Assembly: GCA_001600875.1 (NCBI GenBank)
Contig: BCLD01000009.1
Span: forward strand, 806,959 to 838,643
From: Solicoccozyma terricola
Taxonomy: Eukaryota; Basidiomycota; Tremellomycetes; Filobasidiales; Piskurozymaceae
Direction of reading: 5' to 3'
DNA length: 31,685 nt
Below the pieces are notes generated by a model. That model was given only the letters and a program-made list of their open reading frames with translations. It made no database searches and was not told the origin of the DNA. Below are positions 13,401 to 22,919 of the stretch, piece by piece; the first letter of the stretch is position 1, and each line of letters opens with the position of its first letter. Made by a program: the position numbers and the translations under genes.

Positions 13401-16400
13401 TGATCGACCACATCCTCCTTCATGTCATCATACATTGAGGCATTGAACAAGGCCTGCACATTCTGCTGGAAGACTGGCTCCTGCCCCACGACCAACGGCG
13501 CCTGCGGAAGATGTACAGTGAGTAACTGCGTTTGGTCGACATGGATTACGGCGAAGCAGAACTCACACTCTGCAAGAACAACAAGCTGGTACTTTTGAGG
13601 ACGGCCACGGCTTCCGTTCGATAGTAAGGCTTCGAATGAGGTACTGCTCTAGCAGCCAAGTCGATCCAATGACTTGCAGCCAATCGCTCCCTGTGATTTT
13701 CCATGGAGAGGGAAACATGGATGTTCTGATCCATTGGCTTGTAGTCGAGTAGGTATGGTCTCTGCTGGAACCGTCGGTTGCGGCCACCGAGTTTACCGAG
13801 GATTTTAACCGCCGAGTGAGAGTGCTGATGGTTGAACGGCAACGGCTGCAGGAGACTGTAAAGTGCCGCCATAAGATCCCGGAAGACAGGTCCCATTGTC
13901 GGATCAAGGAACTCGGAGGTGAGATTGTCAATGCAGAGCTCCAAAGTCCTCAGGCCCTGGCTGACAAGGTCAGGTCCGGCATTCAAGGCATGGACCAACG
14001 GCTTCATCAGGTATCCGAGGTGTGGGAGAAGATTGGTAAGTCGGACTGGTACTGTCAAGGTAAGCTCCACGAACAGATCCTTCTTGGCTGGCTCCGAATG
14101 CGCCAGTAAATAGTTGAGGGTTTCGAGCATCTCTTCGAGGATTGGGAGCACTTCTTTGTATAACGCTTCGAATCGCCCGCCGCCGATTGATCTGAGTCGA
14201 GAAGGCGGTCACACGACTGTTCGGTGTATTCTCTGACGACGATGCGGACTCACCTGAATAAAGCCCGCAGAATCTGGTAATAGATAATAGGATCTGGTGA
14301 CTTTGCAGCGTACCCAAATGAGTCAATTATCAGCTTCGCAAGGTGAGGCACCAAGACCGGCTCATTGAGCTCGATGTATGTGTTCACCGCCATGAATGAC
14401 AGCTTGAACAGCTTGAGGGTTAAAATCGACCTCGCCTTGTCCTGGCTGCCAATGACTTCTAGATTGTCCATTAGGTACTTCAGCAAGATAGCGACTGTCT
14501 GGTGCGAAACGTCGTTGTGCACGAGCATAGTTTGCAGAATGCTGACGGCATGCGCGTTCACCATGACCTGTTCCACGAAAAAGTCCATGTTGTGCGTCCA
14601 GACCTCGGTAAAGACGTGATGCTCGAACAGAATCATGATGAGTCCAAGCATTTCCAATGCATCCTTCTCTTCACGGGGGTCTCGTGCGCCTTCAAATATG
14701 CGCAGGGAGAGAATCGCGTTGCGGAAGAGTTCTCCAAGGACATCTCCGAGCGGGTAGTCTCCTTCAAGTATCCGAAGGTTGTTGAGTAGAGAGCGTAGGG
14801 TGTGGAAGAGGGTTTTGAGGAGACTCTTGGCGTCTCTGACGAATGTGTCGTAGCTTTCGGAAGCGAAATTCGGAGCTGCAACTGGCATTGCCCTCTCCAC
14901 CTCTCTCCATTCGAGCTCATTCGATCCCACCAAAACCTCCTCATCATTGAGCGGCGCACTCGCTTCCTTCTCATCGATCGCTTTGCCCTTACCCTTCTCC
15001 GATAACGCCATCGCCTTCTTTGCCCGGTCGAATGCACGATACAACGAACCAACTTTCCTGACACTGGTCTCGAGCATACCTGTCATGAGTCTGACAGCTT
15101 CGTCCTTGTTTCCCTTGTTGCAGAGTGAGTCGATGCAGGAGAGGAGAAGCTTTGCGCACATGTTCTGAATGCTAAGAGAATAAGTTGGATCATGGGTGAT
15201 GCATGAATATACACCGATGACGCGGGTAAGTTGTTCTTGCGACAAGTCGGTGCGGACGTGGTGGATCAGATCAGCGAGGGTGCTGTATGCGAGCGGTCTA
15301 TGATGATTGGGTAGGGGATACCACCAAATCAGCTCATGACCTCCTTCGACTCCGGACGCATTCCCGTCTGGGCAACCCACCTCAGCGCCTCCCGACTAGT
15401 AACACCACTCCCCACCAAAACTCTCTCATCCAACAAGATATCCACATGCGGGATGAAAGCCGCTCTAAACTCGGATGACAGGATGTGTCTGGTGGCGATC
15501 AACAACTCCTTCCTAGTTGCGACATCTTCTGGTGGACAATCTCGAAGGAGTCGAACACAAGCAACAGGGAAGACGTCGAGGTAGGTTTTGATGTTATCTG
15601 CTGAACCACGAAGGACATATGCCAAGAATGCCATCGTCTAGAATGGAGGGGGGATTGGTGGGGGGGGGGGGGGGGGGGGGGGGGGGCGTGACGGTGGCGT
15701 CGGTGAGGATGTCCCGTGGGGAGGTTCGATATCGGAATTAAAACAACACACTCACCTTGACTTGAGCCTTGATCACCTCGGTATACATATCTCTATTCTG
15801 AATTCCATCCGCAACACCGGTAAAAATCTCTCCTTTCGCCTCTGCAGCCAAATACGCTTGTCTTTGAGGTTCTGGTTGAATGGCAATACTCTTATCTCGT
15901 CAAAAAAAAAAAAAAAAAAGGAGCAGTTTCTATCAGATATTTCAAAATCTCCCCGAAGCGCGATGATCAATCACTCACATCCATGACGAGCGGATAAAAA
16001 TCCTGCATTGCAGTATGCATCAATTGTTTAAAGCTTTGAAATATCAAAACGACGGCGATTGGACATTCGGTCAATACTTTTGGGGAGTACAACGCATGTG
16101 GAAGTTGAGTTTGACTTGAAGTTGAAGCTTGATTTGCAGTTGTCGTACGTCCTATTGGTGTTCCACTAGGTTGAGGTGTACTACTTGCTCTCGTTGGTGT
16201 AGATGTAGGAGGTTGATTTTGAGGTTGAAGAACAGCAGATGTAGGTGTGGTAGATGATGATGTTGTTGTGACAGGTAATGTTGAATCCGCAGGTGGTTTT
16301 CCGAATTCTTGTTCAACAACTTGTCTTGTATTTGCGTACATTTGTTTAACGAGGTCTAAAAAAGGTCGAACGTGGATTTCAGTTTGTTCCTGTTGGTCGA

Positions 16401-17380
16401 TTTAAAACCAATTGCAAAAAGAAAATTGTTTAGTTATTTTGTTTTTTGAATCGACCGTCGGAGAGTCATTTAAACCATTCAAGAAACCCCCAAACCTCAC
16501 CTTGTGACTTCTAAACCCATCAATAATGATCTTTATACAATGCAACGCATTCTCTTCGTTCTCAACCTTTAATAAATTCAACGCCGTAGACATTAATGTA
16601 CCTTCATGAGGTTTAAGTGTCTCATTGTGAGGTAATCGTTGTAAGAAAGATAAAAGGGTTGATCTCAGACGCTGTAGAGGTAGAGCACATGAATGAAAAA
16701 AAAAAAAAAAACCCCCCATCATAAAAAAAACAAATAAGAATCCTTCCTTGTTAATCATGTATCCGGGAAGAAAGAAAACTCAACCTGTTCGGGACTATCT
16801 TTGATGAAAGACACGGGTGGATGTCCTTCTTGAAGTAACGTCGTAACAGCCGGTAACAGAACCGAGAGATATACACCGTACACTGCAGCATCCCGTTGAG
16901 AATCTGCGGTATCTCGGAGTTCGATGGCTGTGTGGGGAATAGGGAGGGTAGAATGAGAAAGAAAAGAAGTGGTAAGGATGTGTTTAGGGGGATATTTAAT
17001 TTTGTTTTGGTTGAAAAGTAAACGTTGAGAAAGAGGCTTACCATACTGTGTCTTACGGTTGATATCTGTTTAAAAAAACGAATTGGGTATAAAGATAAGC
17101 TGGATGAGTTCCTTCTTTCGTTGTAGAAGTTCTTCTTTTTGGAAAAGAATAAATCCAGGTTCTCACCAAGGGTAGGATCTGATAACCTCGTTGCAACAGC
17201 TTCACATTCCTGTAAAGTACTCGGTCCATTCGGTCCTAATAAAGCACCAGCAGTTGAAATCGATACGCTTGCAGCTGATGCAACACCACCACCACCACCA
17301 ACACTCTTTTTTGGTGTAGTGGATGGACCACTTGAGGTTGGGTTTGCTGGAGCTGGAGGAGCTGGGGATGGTCCGGCCAT
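4432..17380 (-). CDS. TRA1: Tra1, SAGA/NuA4 scaffold pseudokinase of the PIKK family
   Basis: Tra1/TRRAP homologue, the very large nuclear protein that contacts activators and anchors the SAGA and NuA4 acetyltransferase complexes. Exons (minus): 17380-17167, 17065-17042, 16927-16785, 16671-16501, 16389-15979, 15890-15756, 15637-15381, 15297-14254, 14191-13567, 13501-12402, 12331-10207, 10141-7148, 7085-6324, 6265-5757, 5698-5467, 5403-5302, 5235-5058, 4990-4797, 4728-4603, 4536-4432. All phases agree and sum to 3816 residues (yeast Tra1 about 3744). The order is HEAT-type helical repeats, FAT domain (exon 12), disordered insert (residues about 3118-3278), PI3K-like domain (about 3430-3780) and FATC in the last exon, ending FMPYY. 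Family motifs include [24 protein letters not shown] and [15 protein letters not shown]. The region where active kinases carry the catalytic loop and DFG has neither, as expected for this pseudokinase. An in-frame ATG at 17476 could add 32 residues; 17380 has the better context (GTCATCATGG). The first six exons are markedly richer in A/T-ending codons than the rest. Confidence 0.97.
15660..15686 (-). repeat. 27-nt G/C homopolymer in TRA1 intron 6
   Basis: G27 on the plus strand, hence C27 in the TRA1 transcript, ending about 22 nt before the acceptor at 15638. It is the longest homopolymer in the window and lies close to the point where TRA1 codon composition changes. The read length may be unreliable. 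Confidence 0.9.
15902..15919 (-). repeat. A18/T18 tract before TRA1 exon 6
   Basis: Eighteen A on the plus strand, so T18 in the TRA1 transcript, about 10 nt before the acceptor I use for exon 6 (GATAAG, then AGT). It supplies a polypyrimidine tract for an otherwise weak acceptor. Confidence 0.75.
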
Positions 17381-17678
17381 GATGACGGGTCGGGAGGGGG
17401 GTTGTCTTTTAGTCGACCCAGGGAAGGGCCTTGAGGTCGGTCGCTCGGTCGGACTAGGACAGAAGGGGTCGTTCAAGTGAGATGCTGTTGTTGTGTTGTA
17501 TTTCCGCTTCCGTTCCCGAGATCGTGATGATGGAGTGATCTAGGTGGATTGGGAGGAGTTGTTACTGTAGCATGACGAGAAGAGGATGGATTTTTGTGAG
17601 GAGGTGTGGATGTTGCCCGAGGAGGGGAGTAGGTGGGTAGGTAGGCACTGAGTTGAGAGACGCATGGGAGGGATTGAA

Positions 17679-17717
17679 TGGGAATGAGGTGGCGGGGGGG
17701 CGGGGGGACGCGGGGGG
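17679..17717 (+). promoter_or_regulatory. Possible G-quadruplex in the divergent promoter
   Basis: Runs of GGG, then G7 (17694-17700), G6 (17702-17707) and G6 (17712-17717) separated by 1-10 nt match the usual four-run quadruplex pattern. Whether it forms is unknown. Confidence 0.45.
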
Positions 17718-17741
17718 CCATGCAGGGCTCAGAGCGCTCAC

Positions 17742-17770
17742 TCAGGTCAACCCAGGTCAACCCAGTCAAC
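17742..17770 (+). repeat. Tandem CCCAGGTCAA-type repeat
   Basis: Two copies of CAGGTCAACC followed by a shortened CAGTCAACC in direct tandem, about 80 bp upstream of the PRP3 start codon. It could be clustered binding sites for one factor serving either gene; no factor is recognised. Confidence 0.6.
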
Positions 17771-17849
17771 CACAGCCCACAGCCCATACCCGTCCCACAT
17801 CCCCAGCAACCACACACACCAACTCCAACACATCCCATCGAGCACAACA

Positions 17850-20516
17850 ATGTCCTCCTCCGCGTCCGCAAGGAAAAGATCAGGTGAATCAGGAGCGCAA
17901 GGAGATGCAAAGAGGATCAAATCATCGTGAGTCCTTCGCCCCGTTTCCGTCTGGTTTGGACCAGTTGTCAAGAAGGTCGGGCCGAACACTGACCTTTTGG
18001 TCCTTCATATGCAAACGTGTGTACAGATCATGGGTGAGTGAGAAAGACGCCTTTCTTTTGCCAAATTTTTGGCGTCTCTCGTGATAATCCCAGGAATACC
18101 CGCCAAACTGACACTGCCGCCCTCCCCCTTTTGGCAACTCTCCAACAGCAACAACCTGTGACAGGTAACCTTGCACCTATAACCATGCCTACTCCCGCTC
18201 CTCCAACTCCAACCACTCCAACCGTCCTCCCTGGTGGTCTAGACATGGCGGTAAGTTCGCTTTCGCTTTTTTCCCACCCTCGCATCGCCGTATCTTAAAC
18301 AACCCCACTTACCCAACCCCCTCTCTCTCTCTCCCCCCCCCCCCCTCTCCCTCCTCATTCAGGCAATTCGAGCTCAAATCGCTTCTCGAATGGCATCACT
18401 CAAACAACCAGCTCCAACCTCGGCATCAACATCCAAAGCTCCTTCTTTCCTTCCAACTGCTGGTTCATCAGCTGCACCACCACCTATCAATCCAAATCTA
18501 GCTCCAGACGTAGCTGCAAGATTAGCAGCAATCAAGGAAAAAATAGCATCGCAACAAGCTCGTGTAACTAATCCTTACTTGTCAGGATCAGGTACTCTTC
18601 CTAAGAAAGAAGAAGAATATAAAAAAGGAGGATTGAATACTGTTACTGCACATCCATTACTAGCTGATTTAATACAAGGTAGATCTGGAACTCCAGGTTC
18701 AGAAGATGAGAAGAAATCTGATATTTCAAGAGGTGGTGGTGGTGGTGGTGGTGGTGGTGGGAATAAACGAGGGGAACGATTTGGGAAAACTATGGCTCCA
18801 AAGTTTACTAGTGTTCAAGCGAATGCAAGGTTACAATCATCTGCTTCACCCGTACCACAATCTACAAAACAAACGACAACAACAACAACAACGACATTGA
18901 TTGCTCCTTCTGCTAATCCATACTCAACGATTACTCCACCGACAACAGAGGCGAAATTAGATTCTCAAGTTGAACGAGGAATGACACGAAGACCGAAACC
19001 TACGTTAAGGTTCAATCAGAAAGGAAAATACATTCAACAAGCTGAAGTGTTGAGACAGGAAGCGAAAATGGATGAATTGAGAGCTAGGATTGCAGAATCA
19101 AGTAGGAAGGCAGGGTTAGCTAGTGAATTTGACGTGTTGGAAAGGAATATCAAGGTAGGTGGTAACAAAAAAAAATCCGGCTATTACTGTGCTTGAATGG
19201 AGGGATTGAAGACTGACACTTTTATCCTGGTTCTCGACCAATTTTTTTTTTCTTTCTTTTTTTCTTTGTTGCAGCGACAACCACCTCCAGATGTGGAATG
19301 GTGGGACGCTCCTCTTCTCTCCAATAAATCTTACACCGATTTAGACGATCCATCCAATCTAAAAATCAATACGGATGATAGTCTCATCACGCTCTATGTG
19401 CAACATCCAATTCCAATCCCAGCACCTTGGGAAAATAGAGGAGAGTCAGCGAGACCTTTGATGTTGACGAAGAAGGTCAGTGGAGTGGGAATGTTGGGAG
19501 GCTTGTCATTTGATTTTTGCGCTGATTTCTTTTGGCTTCTTTGTTCTTCTTTCCCCCCCCCCCCCCCCACGCTACAGGAGCAAAAGAAGATGAGGAGACA
19601 AAGACGAGCGGCAGACCTCAGAGATAAACAAGATCGACAGAAAATGGGATTGATCCCACCAGATCCACCAAAGGGTGAGTTTTGGAATGTCCACCCACTC
19701 ACATCTCGATTCGCCAGTAATTCATATCCACTTATTTCCGCCACACAGTTCGTCTCGCCAATCTCATGAAGGTCCTCACTTCCTCGGCCGTTCAAAATCC
19801 TACCAAGGTTGAAGCTCGTGTTAATCGAGAGGTTGCGCTGCGACGGGAAAAACACGAGAAGGATAACGCGGATCGACAATTGACACCAGAGCAAAAAAGG
19901 TTACAAAAGGAGAGAAAGAAGGAAAAAGAGGAAAAAAAGGGATTGTTTGCGGCATGTTTCAAGTGAGTCTACGCGGGCGCCCCCCTCCATCCATGATCTC
20001 CTTGCTGACACATACATCACCCTAACACTTAGGATCAAATACCTTGTCAACAACGCCCACAAATTCAAGATCAAAGCCAACGCCGATCAACTCGCTCTTA
20101 CTGGTCTTTGCCTCTTCCACCCCGACTTTGCACTCGTCTACGTTGAAGGTTCCGCTGCATCTGTAAAGTCGTACAAACGACTCATGACTGTCCGTATCGA
20201 CTGGACTGAAGAAGCTCGACCCCGCGCCGAAGAAGAAGTGGGCGACGGTGAAGGTGTAGCAGACGGTGAAGTCGACGTCGAAGCGGAAGAGCGGGCGGAA
20301 CGACGACGCCGCATGGAAGCTATGCAGGAGAAGCCAGAGAGTCTGGCAGATAACAAGTGCGAAATCGTCTGGGAGGGTGAGATCCCTGAGAAGAGTCTCA
20401 AGTGGTTCAGATTGAAGAATGTCGAGAGCGACAGGGAGGGCAAGGATGCTCTGGGCCCAGGGAAGGAGGGTATCTGGGATGTAGCGAAGAAGTGGGTGTG
20501 GGAAAGCGTTGATTGA
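17850..20516 (+). CDS. PRP3: U4/U6 small nuclear ribonucleoprotein Prp3
   Basis: Prp3 is a core protein of the U4/U6 and U4/U6.U5 snRNPs, needed for pre-mRNA splicing in the nucleus. Exons: 17850-17926, 18094-18250, 18363-19154, 19275-19475, 19578-19674, 19749-19962, 20033-20516; phases agree and give 673 residues. The N-terminus is low complexity (Ser, Thr, Pro, Gln, a Gly run near 18733-18761). The PRP3 domain runs from about residue 290 (KPTLRFNQKGKYIQQAE) through PPDVEWWDAPLL, QKKMRRQRRAADLRDKQDRQ and VRLANLMKVL. The C-terminal DUF1115-type domain contains LTGLCLFHPDFALVYVEG and KSLKWFRLKNV. The start has A at -3 (ACAATG). Intron 1 (167 nt) is the least certain: a 7-nt exon at 18027-18033 has good splice signals but would shift the frame into a stop. 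The gene is divergent from TRA1 and convergent with CHS7. Confidence 0.96.
18333..18345 (+). repeat. C13 tract before PRP3 exon 3
   Basis: Thirteen C preceded by a (CT)n stretch, ending 17 nt before the acceptor at 18362. It acts as the intron's polypyrimidine tract. Confidence 0.8.
19553..19568 (+). repeat. C16 tract before PRP3 exon 5
   Basis: Sixteen C ending 9 nt before the acceptor CTACAG at 19577, again in the polypyrimidine-tract position. Confidence 0.8.
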
Positions 20517-20635
20517 GTGTAGGAAGATGACGGATGTAGTAGCATGACCGGGGGGGTTTTTTTTATCATGGTCCGGAGGTTTATAACCATAAATCATCGC
20601 GAAATACGACATACACTGCCCGATTCATTCATTTG
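20517..20635. other. Convergent PRP3/CHS7 spacer
   Basis: 119 bp between the stop codons of PRP3 (+) and CHS7 (-). With so little room the two 3' untranslated regions probably overlap. A G8T7 block at about 20551-20565 stands out but has no known role. Confidence 0.55.
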
Positions 20636-22232
20636 TCACTTCTGACCTCCATGCCATGCTGTATCGTCCTCCCAATCGTCTTCCGTAATCGACTTCCAGG
20701 CAACGCACAAGATGTATACCGCTGCGGTCTCGAGAAGTGTGGCAAGGAATCCGGATGTGAGAGAAGAGTTGGATGCCTGAAAGTCCCTTGTTCCGTTTAA
20801 GCGATGACTGGTTTCCAGTATGGAACCCGATCGGAACACTCACTCTGCACAAGGGTTGAGACGCCAGGAAATAGATCACTTGACTCGCCGCGAAAAGGGC
20901 GAATGACAAAATGAACCATACTGCGGCACCTCCGTCATTCAGCTCCAAAAGTCGACAGTGCGGGAAATGAAACCCTTTCCCAGACTCACAACAAGGTTTT
21001 ACCTCTCTCAGCATGATATAACACACATATAGCATGATCAGAAGGTACCCGACTCCCGCTCTGCCGACCCCCACAATCCCAATCAGTACCCTGCCTCGGG
21101 AGATTCTAGCACATCCCAATTTGCCACTCACGCAGCTGGCCAAATCAGACCCAACACGAACACTGCGATATTCGTCAAATCCGCTTCTTCCCCAATCACC
21201 GGCTGGAACAGAGACGTTATTCCTAGAGCTGTATCGAGGCATATGTATGTTGTTAAGCCGAAGAAGAGGAGAAAAATGACGGTAAGAGGAATGATGGAGG
21301 AAAGGCTTCCGTCTCTGTGGTGGCGGGAGGACGATGTTCAGCTTCTGCTTCGAATACGGTGATTGGGGAAAATGAGACCACCTACTCTACGACTTGAGTA
21401 GCTACTACCCCATTTGCTAATAACACCCAAGCCATACTAGCGATTAAGCCAATATGAATTGAAGAAAGCACCGCGAGTGCCGTCGTTCCTGAAAAGAACA
21501 CCTCGCGTCAGGTTCCCCCCCGAGACTTGGAGAGGAGAGCATTCTCACCCTGTTCCAGAACGGCAGAGGTTGTTAATATCTGTAAAGGTAGACTCAACGC
21601 ATACAACTGTCATCACCACATCCTACGTCAGGGACTTTTTGAAACTACTCCGATGCATTGCTAGGTAGAGTTTCACTTACGACGAAGAAATATTGTATCT
21701 CACTTCTGCCAACTGCGGCGTTACGGCGAGAAGTCTTCCAGATCAGGTATATCATGAAGAAGAAGGAAAATGCGGAGATTATTATTTGAGCTGGCGTGTT
21801 TCAAATGACCGTTCGAGAAGAGTGAATAGTGAGACGTCAGCTAGTCATGGTTTGGCTCCTCTCGATACAACTCCTCCACAACGAAAGAAGAGCAAACTCA
21901 CCAATATCACCCAATGATGTGGCTCCACCTCTCCCAACAGCCACTGCGAATCCCTTTCTCATCCCCACTCTCCAAACCTCACATTCCATACCTAGTCCCG
22001 CTCCACTCCTTGCCACCAAATTTCTGACATTGAGATCATCCACGCTAGACGAAACGTTCACACCGATAGCTCTAGCAGCTGCTTGCGGGAACAGCGCTGG
22101 AATGGCGGTGATTGATGAAGAGGAGTTTCCGGATGACGGTGCATGATTCAAGAGGAGTGAGAAGAAGAGATTGCATTCAGGGAGAGGGGAACGAGAGCAG
22201 AGTGGTGAAAATGATCCGAATGGTGGGGACAT
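20636..22232 (-). CDS. CHS7: Chitin synthase export chaperone Chs7
   Basis: Chs7 is a seven-helix membrane protein of the endoplasmic reticulum that lets chitin synthase fold and leave for the cell surface. Exons (minus): 22232-21902, 21790-21681, 21579-21549, 21488-21386, 21314-21132, 21060-21003, 20942-20844, 20776-20636; all phases agree, 351 residues, within the family's size. The N-terminus FGSFSPLCSRSPLPECNL fits the family opening. Then come IIISAFSFFFMIYLIWK with SRRNAAVGRSEIQ, ALAVLSSIHIGLIASMAWVL, LANGVVATQVVEDG, further helices, and the ending AWKSITEDDWEDD, where the family has a similar cytosolic motif. Exon 3 is only 31 nt; a longer reading of that exon using an upstream acceptor gives a worse, frame-breaking fit. 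The start ATG has A at -3. A variable luminal-type stretch (residues about 25-75) is Ser/Ala-rich. Confidence 0.92.
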
Positions 22233-22480
22233 GGTCTCAAGCGTCGTATGAAAAAAAAAAAAAAGCTGTAACTATGTAGGTTGGAGAATGTTGGAATGGT
22301 CGAATGGCACGAAGGATCCTCGCAACTCTTCGATCGAGGAGAGAATGGCAGGGTTCCTTCGGTCCGGATTCCTTTCCTGGTGAAAGGGGATGTTGTTGGG
22401 AGGAGAGTGGTGATTCGAGATTGTTACGGACGATGCTCTCCTATGTTCCGGGGTTGTTGTTGCTGCGGAACACACCGATT

Positions 22481-22493
22481 CCCCCCCCCCCCC
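22481..22493 (+). repeat. C13 tract upstream of CHS7
   Basis: Thirteen C in intergenic DNA about 250 bp upstream of the CHS7 start. It is outside any modelled intron, so it is not explained as a polypyrimidine tract. Confidence 0.75.
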
Positions 22494-22532
22494 GTCCTTT
22501 GAAGGAAATATCATGCCTTTTCATGGCAAATG

Positions 22533-22551
22533 GGTGCACCTGGTGCACCTG
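22533..22551. promoter_or_regulatory. Doubled GGTGCACC palindrome
   Basis: Two copies of the perfect palindrome GGTGCACC, spaced so that CTGGTGCACCTG is formed, about 300 bp upstream of CHS7. Paired palindromes suggest a dimeric transcription factor site; the factor is unknown. Confidence 0.45.
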
Positions 22552-22600
22552 CATTCTGTCCAGCGACATGTTGTCATTCTCATACCGCTGATGAACGACC

Positions 22601-22627
22601 GACCCCACGACCCCACGACCCCACGAC
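22601..22627 (+). repeat. Tandem GACCCCAC repeat, three copies
   Basis: GACCCCAC is repeated exactly three times from 22601 to 22624 and begins a fourth copy. It is a simple microsatellite or clustered site upstream of CHS7. Confidence 0.8.
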
Positions 22628-22919
22628 CTCAACTGCCATCCAGCGATGTCATAACGACAACGACGACGAGCTCTGTGGAACAATGACCGCGCCCACGAAT
22701 TCGCCACTCCTGTTTCATCACCGTCACCATCATCACATCATCTATCAAAATATAAAATCATATCACTACGTAAGATTTCTAACCCGAAGACATTGAGACT
22801 CGGGTTTGACTTTTTCAAGGCGTTGTCGGGAGTTGTAAACAGTTGTAAGAAGGTCGGTTCAAAGAGAGGGGGAGGGGGGGTTCCAATGTTCAATGATCGA
22901 CCTTCCGAACGGTCGACTT

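Larger units (their letters stand above)
17381..17849. promoter_or_regulatory. Divergent TRA1/PRP3 promoter
   Basis: 469 bp separate the start codons of TRA1 (leftwards) and PRP3 (rightwards), so both promoters and 5' untranslated regions must lie here. It contains a G-rich cluster (17679-17717) and three near-copies of CCCAGGTCAA (17742-17770). No convincing TATA box was seen, as is usual for housekeeping genes. If TRA1 starts at 17476 the interval shrinks to 373 bp. Confidence 0.75.
22233..22919. promoter_or_regulatory. CHS7 upstream region and ARG1 3' region
   Basis: 687 bp between ARG1 and CHS7, both read leftwards. It should hold the ARG1 terminator (right part) and the CHS7 promoter (left part). 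It contains a C13 run (22481-22493), a doubled GGTGCACC palindrome and an 8-nt tandem repeat. No gene was recognised; short open frames here lack any family signal. Confidence 0.55.

Noticed and set aside
18027..18033. 7-nt micro-exon in PRP3 intron 1
   Set aside because: Its splice signals look good (GTACAG before, GTGAGTG after), but including it shifts the frame into a TGA; direct joining of 17926 to 18094 keeps it open.
21549..21626. Longer version of CHS7 exon 3 using an upstream acceptor
   Set aside because: It reads an open but unrelated peptide and ends in the wrong phase for exon 4; the 31-nt exon restores the helix sequence.
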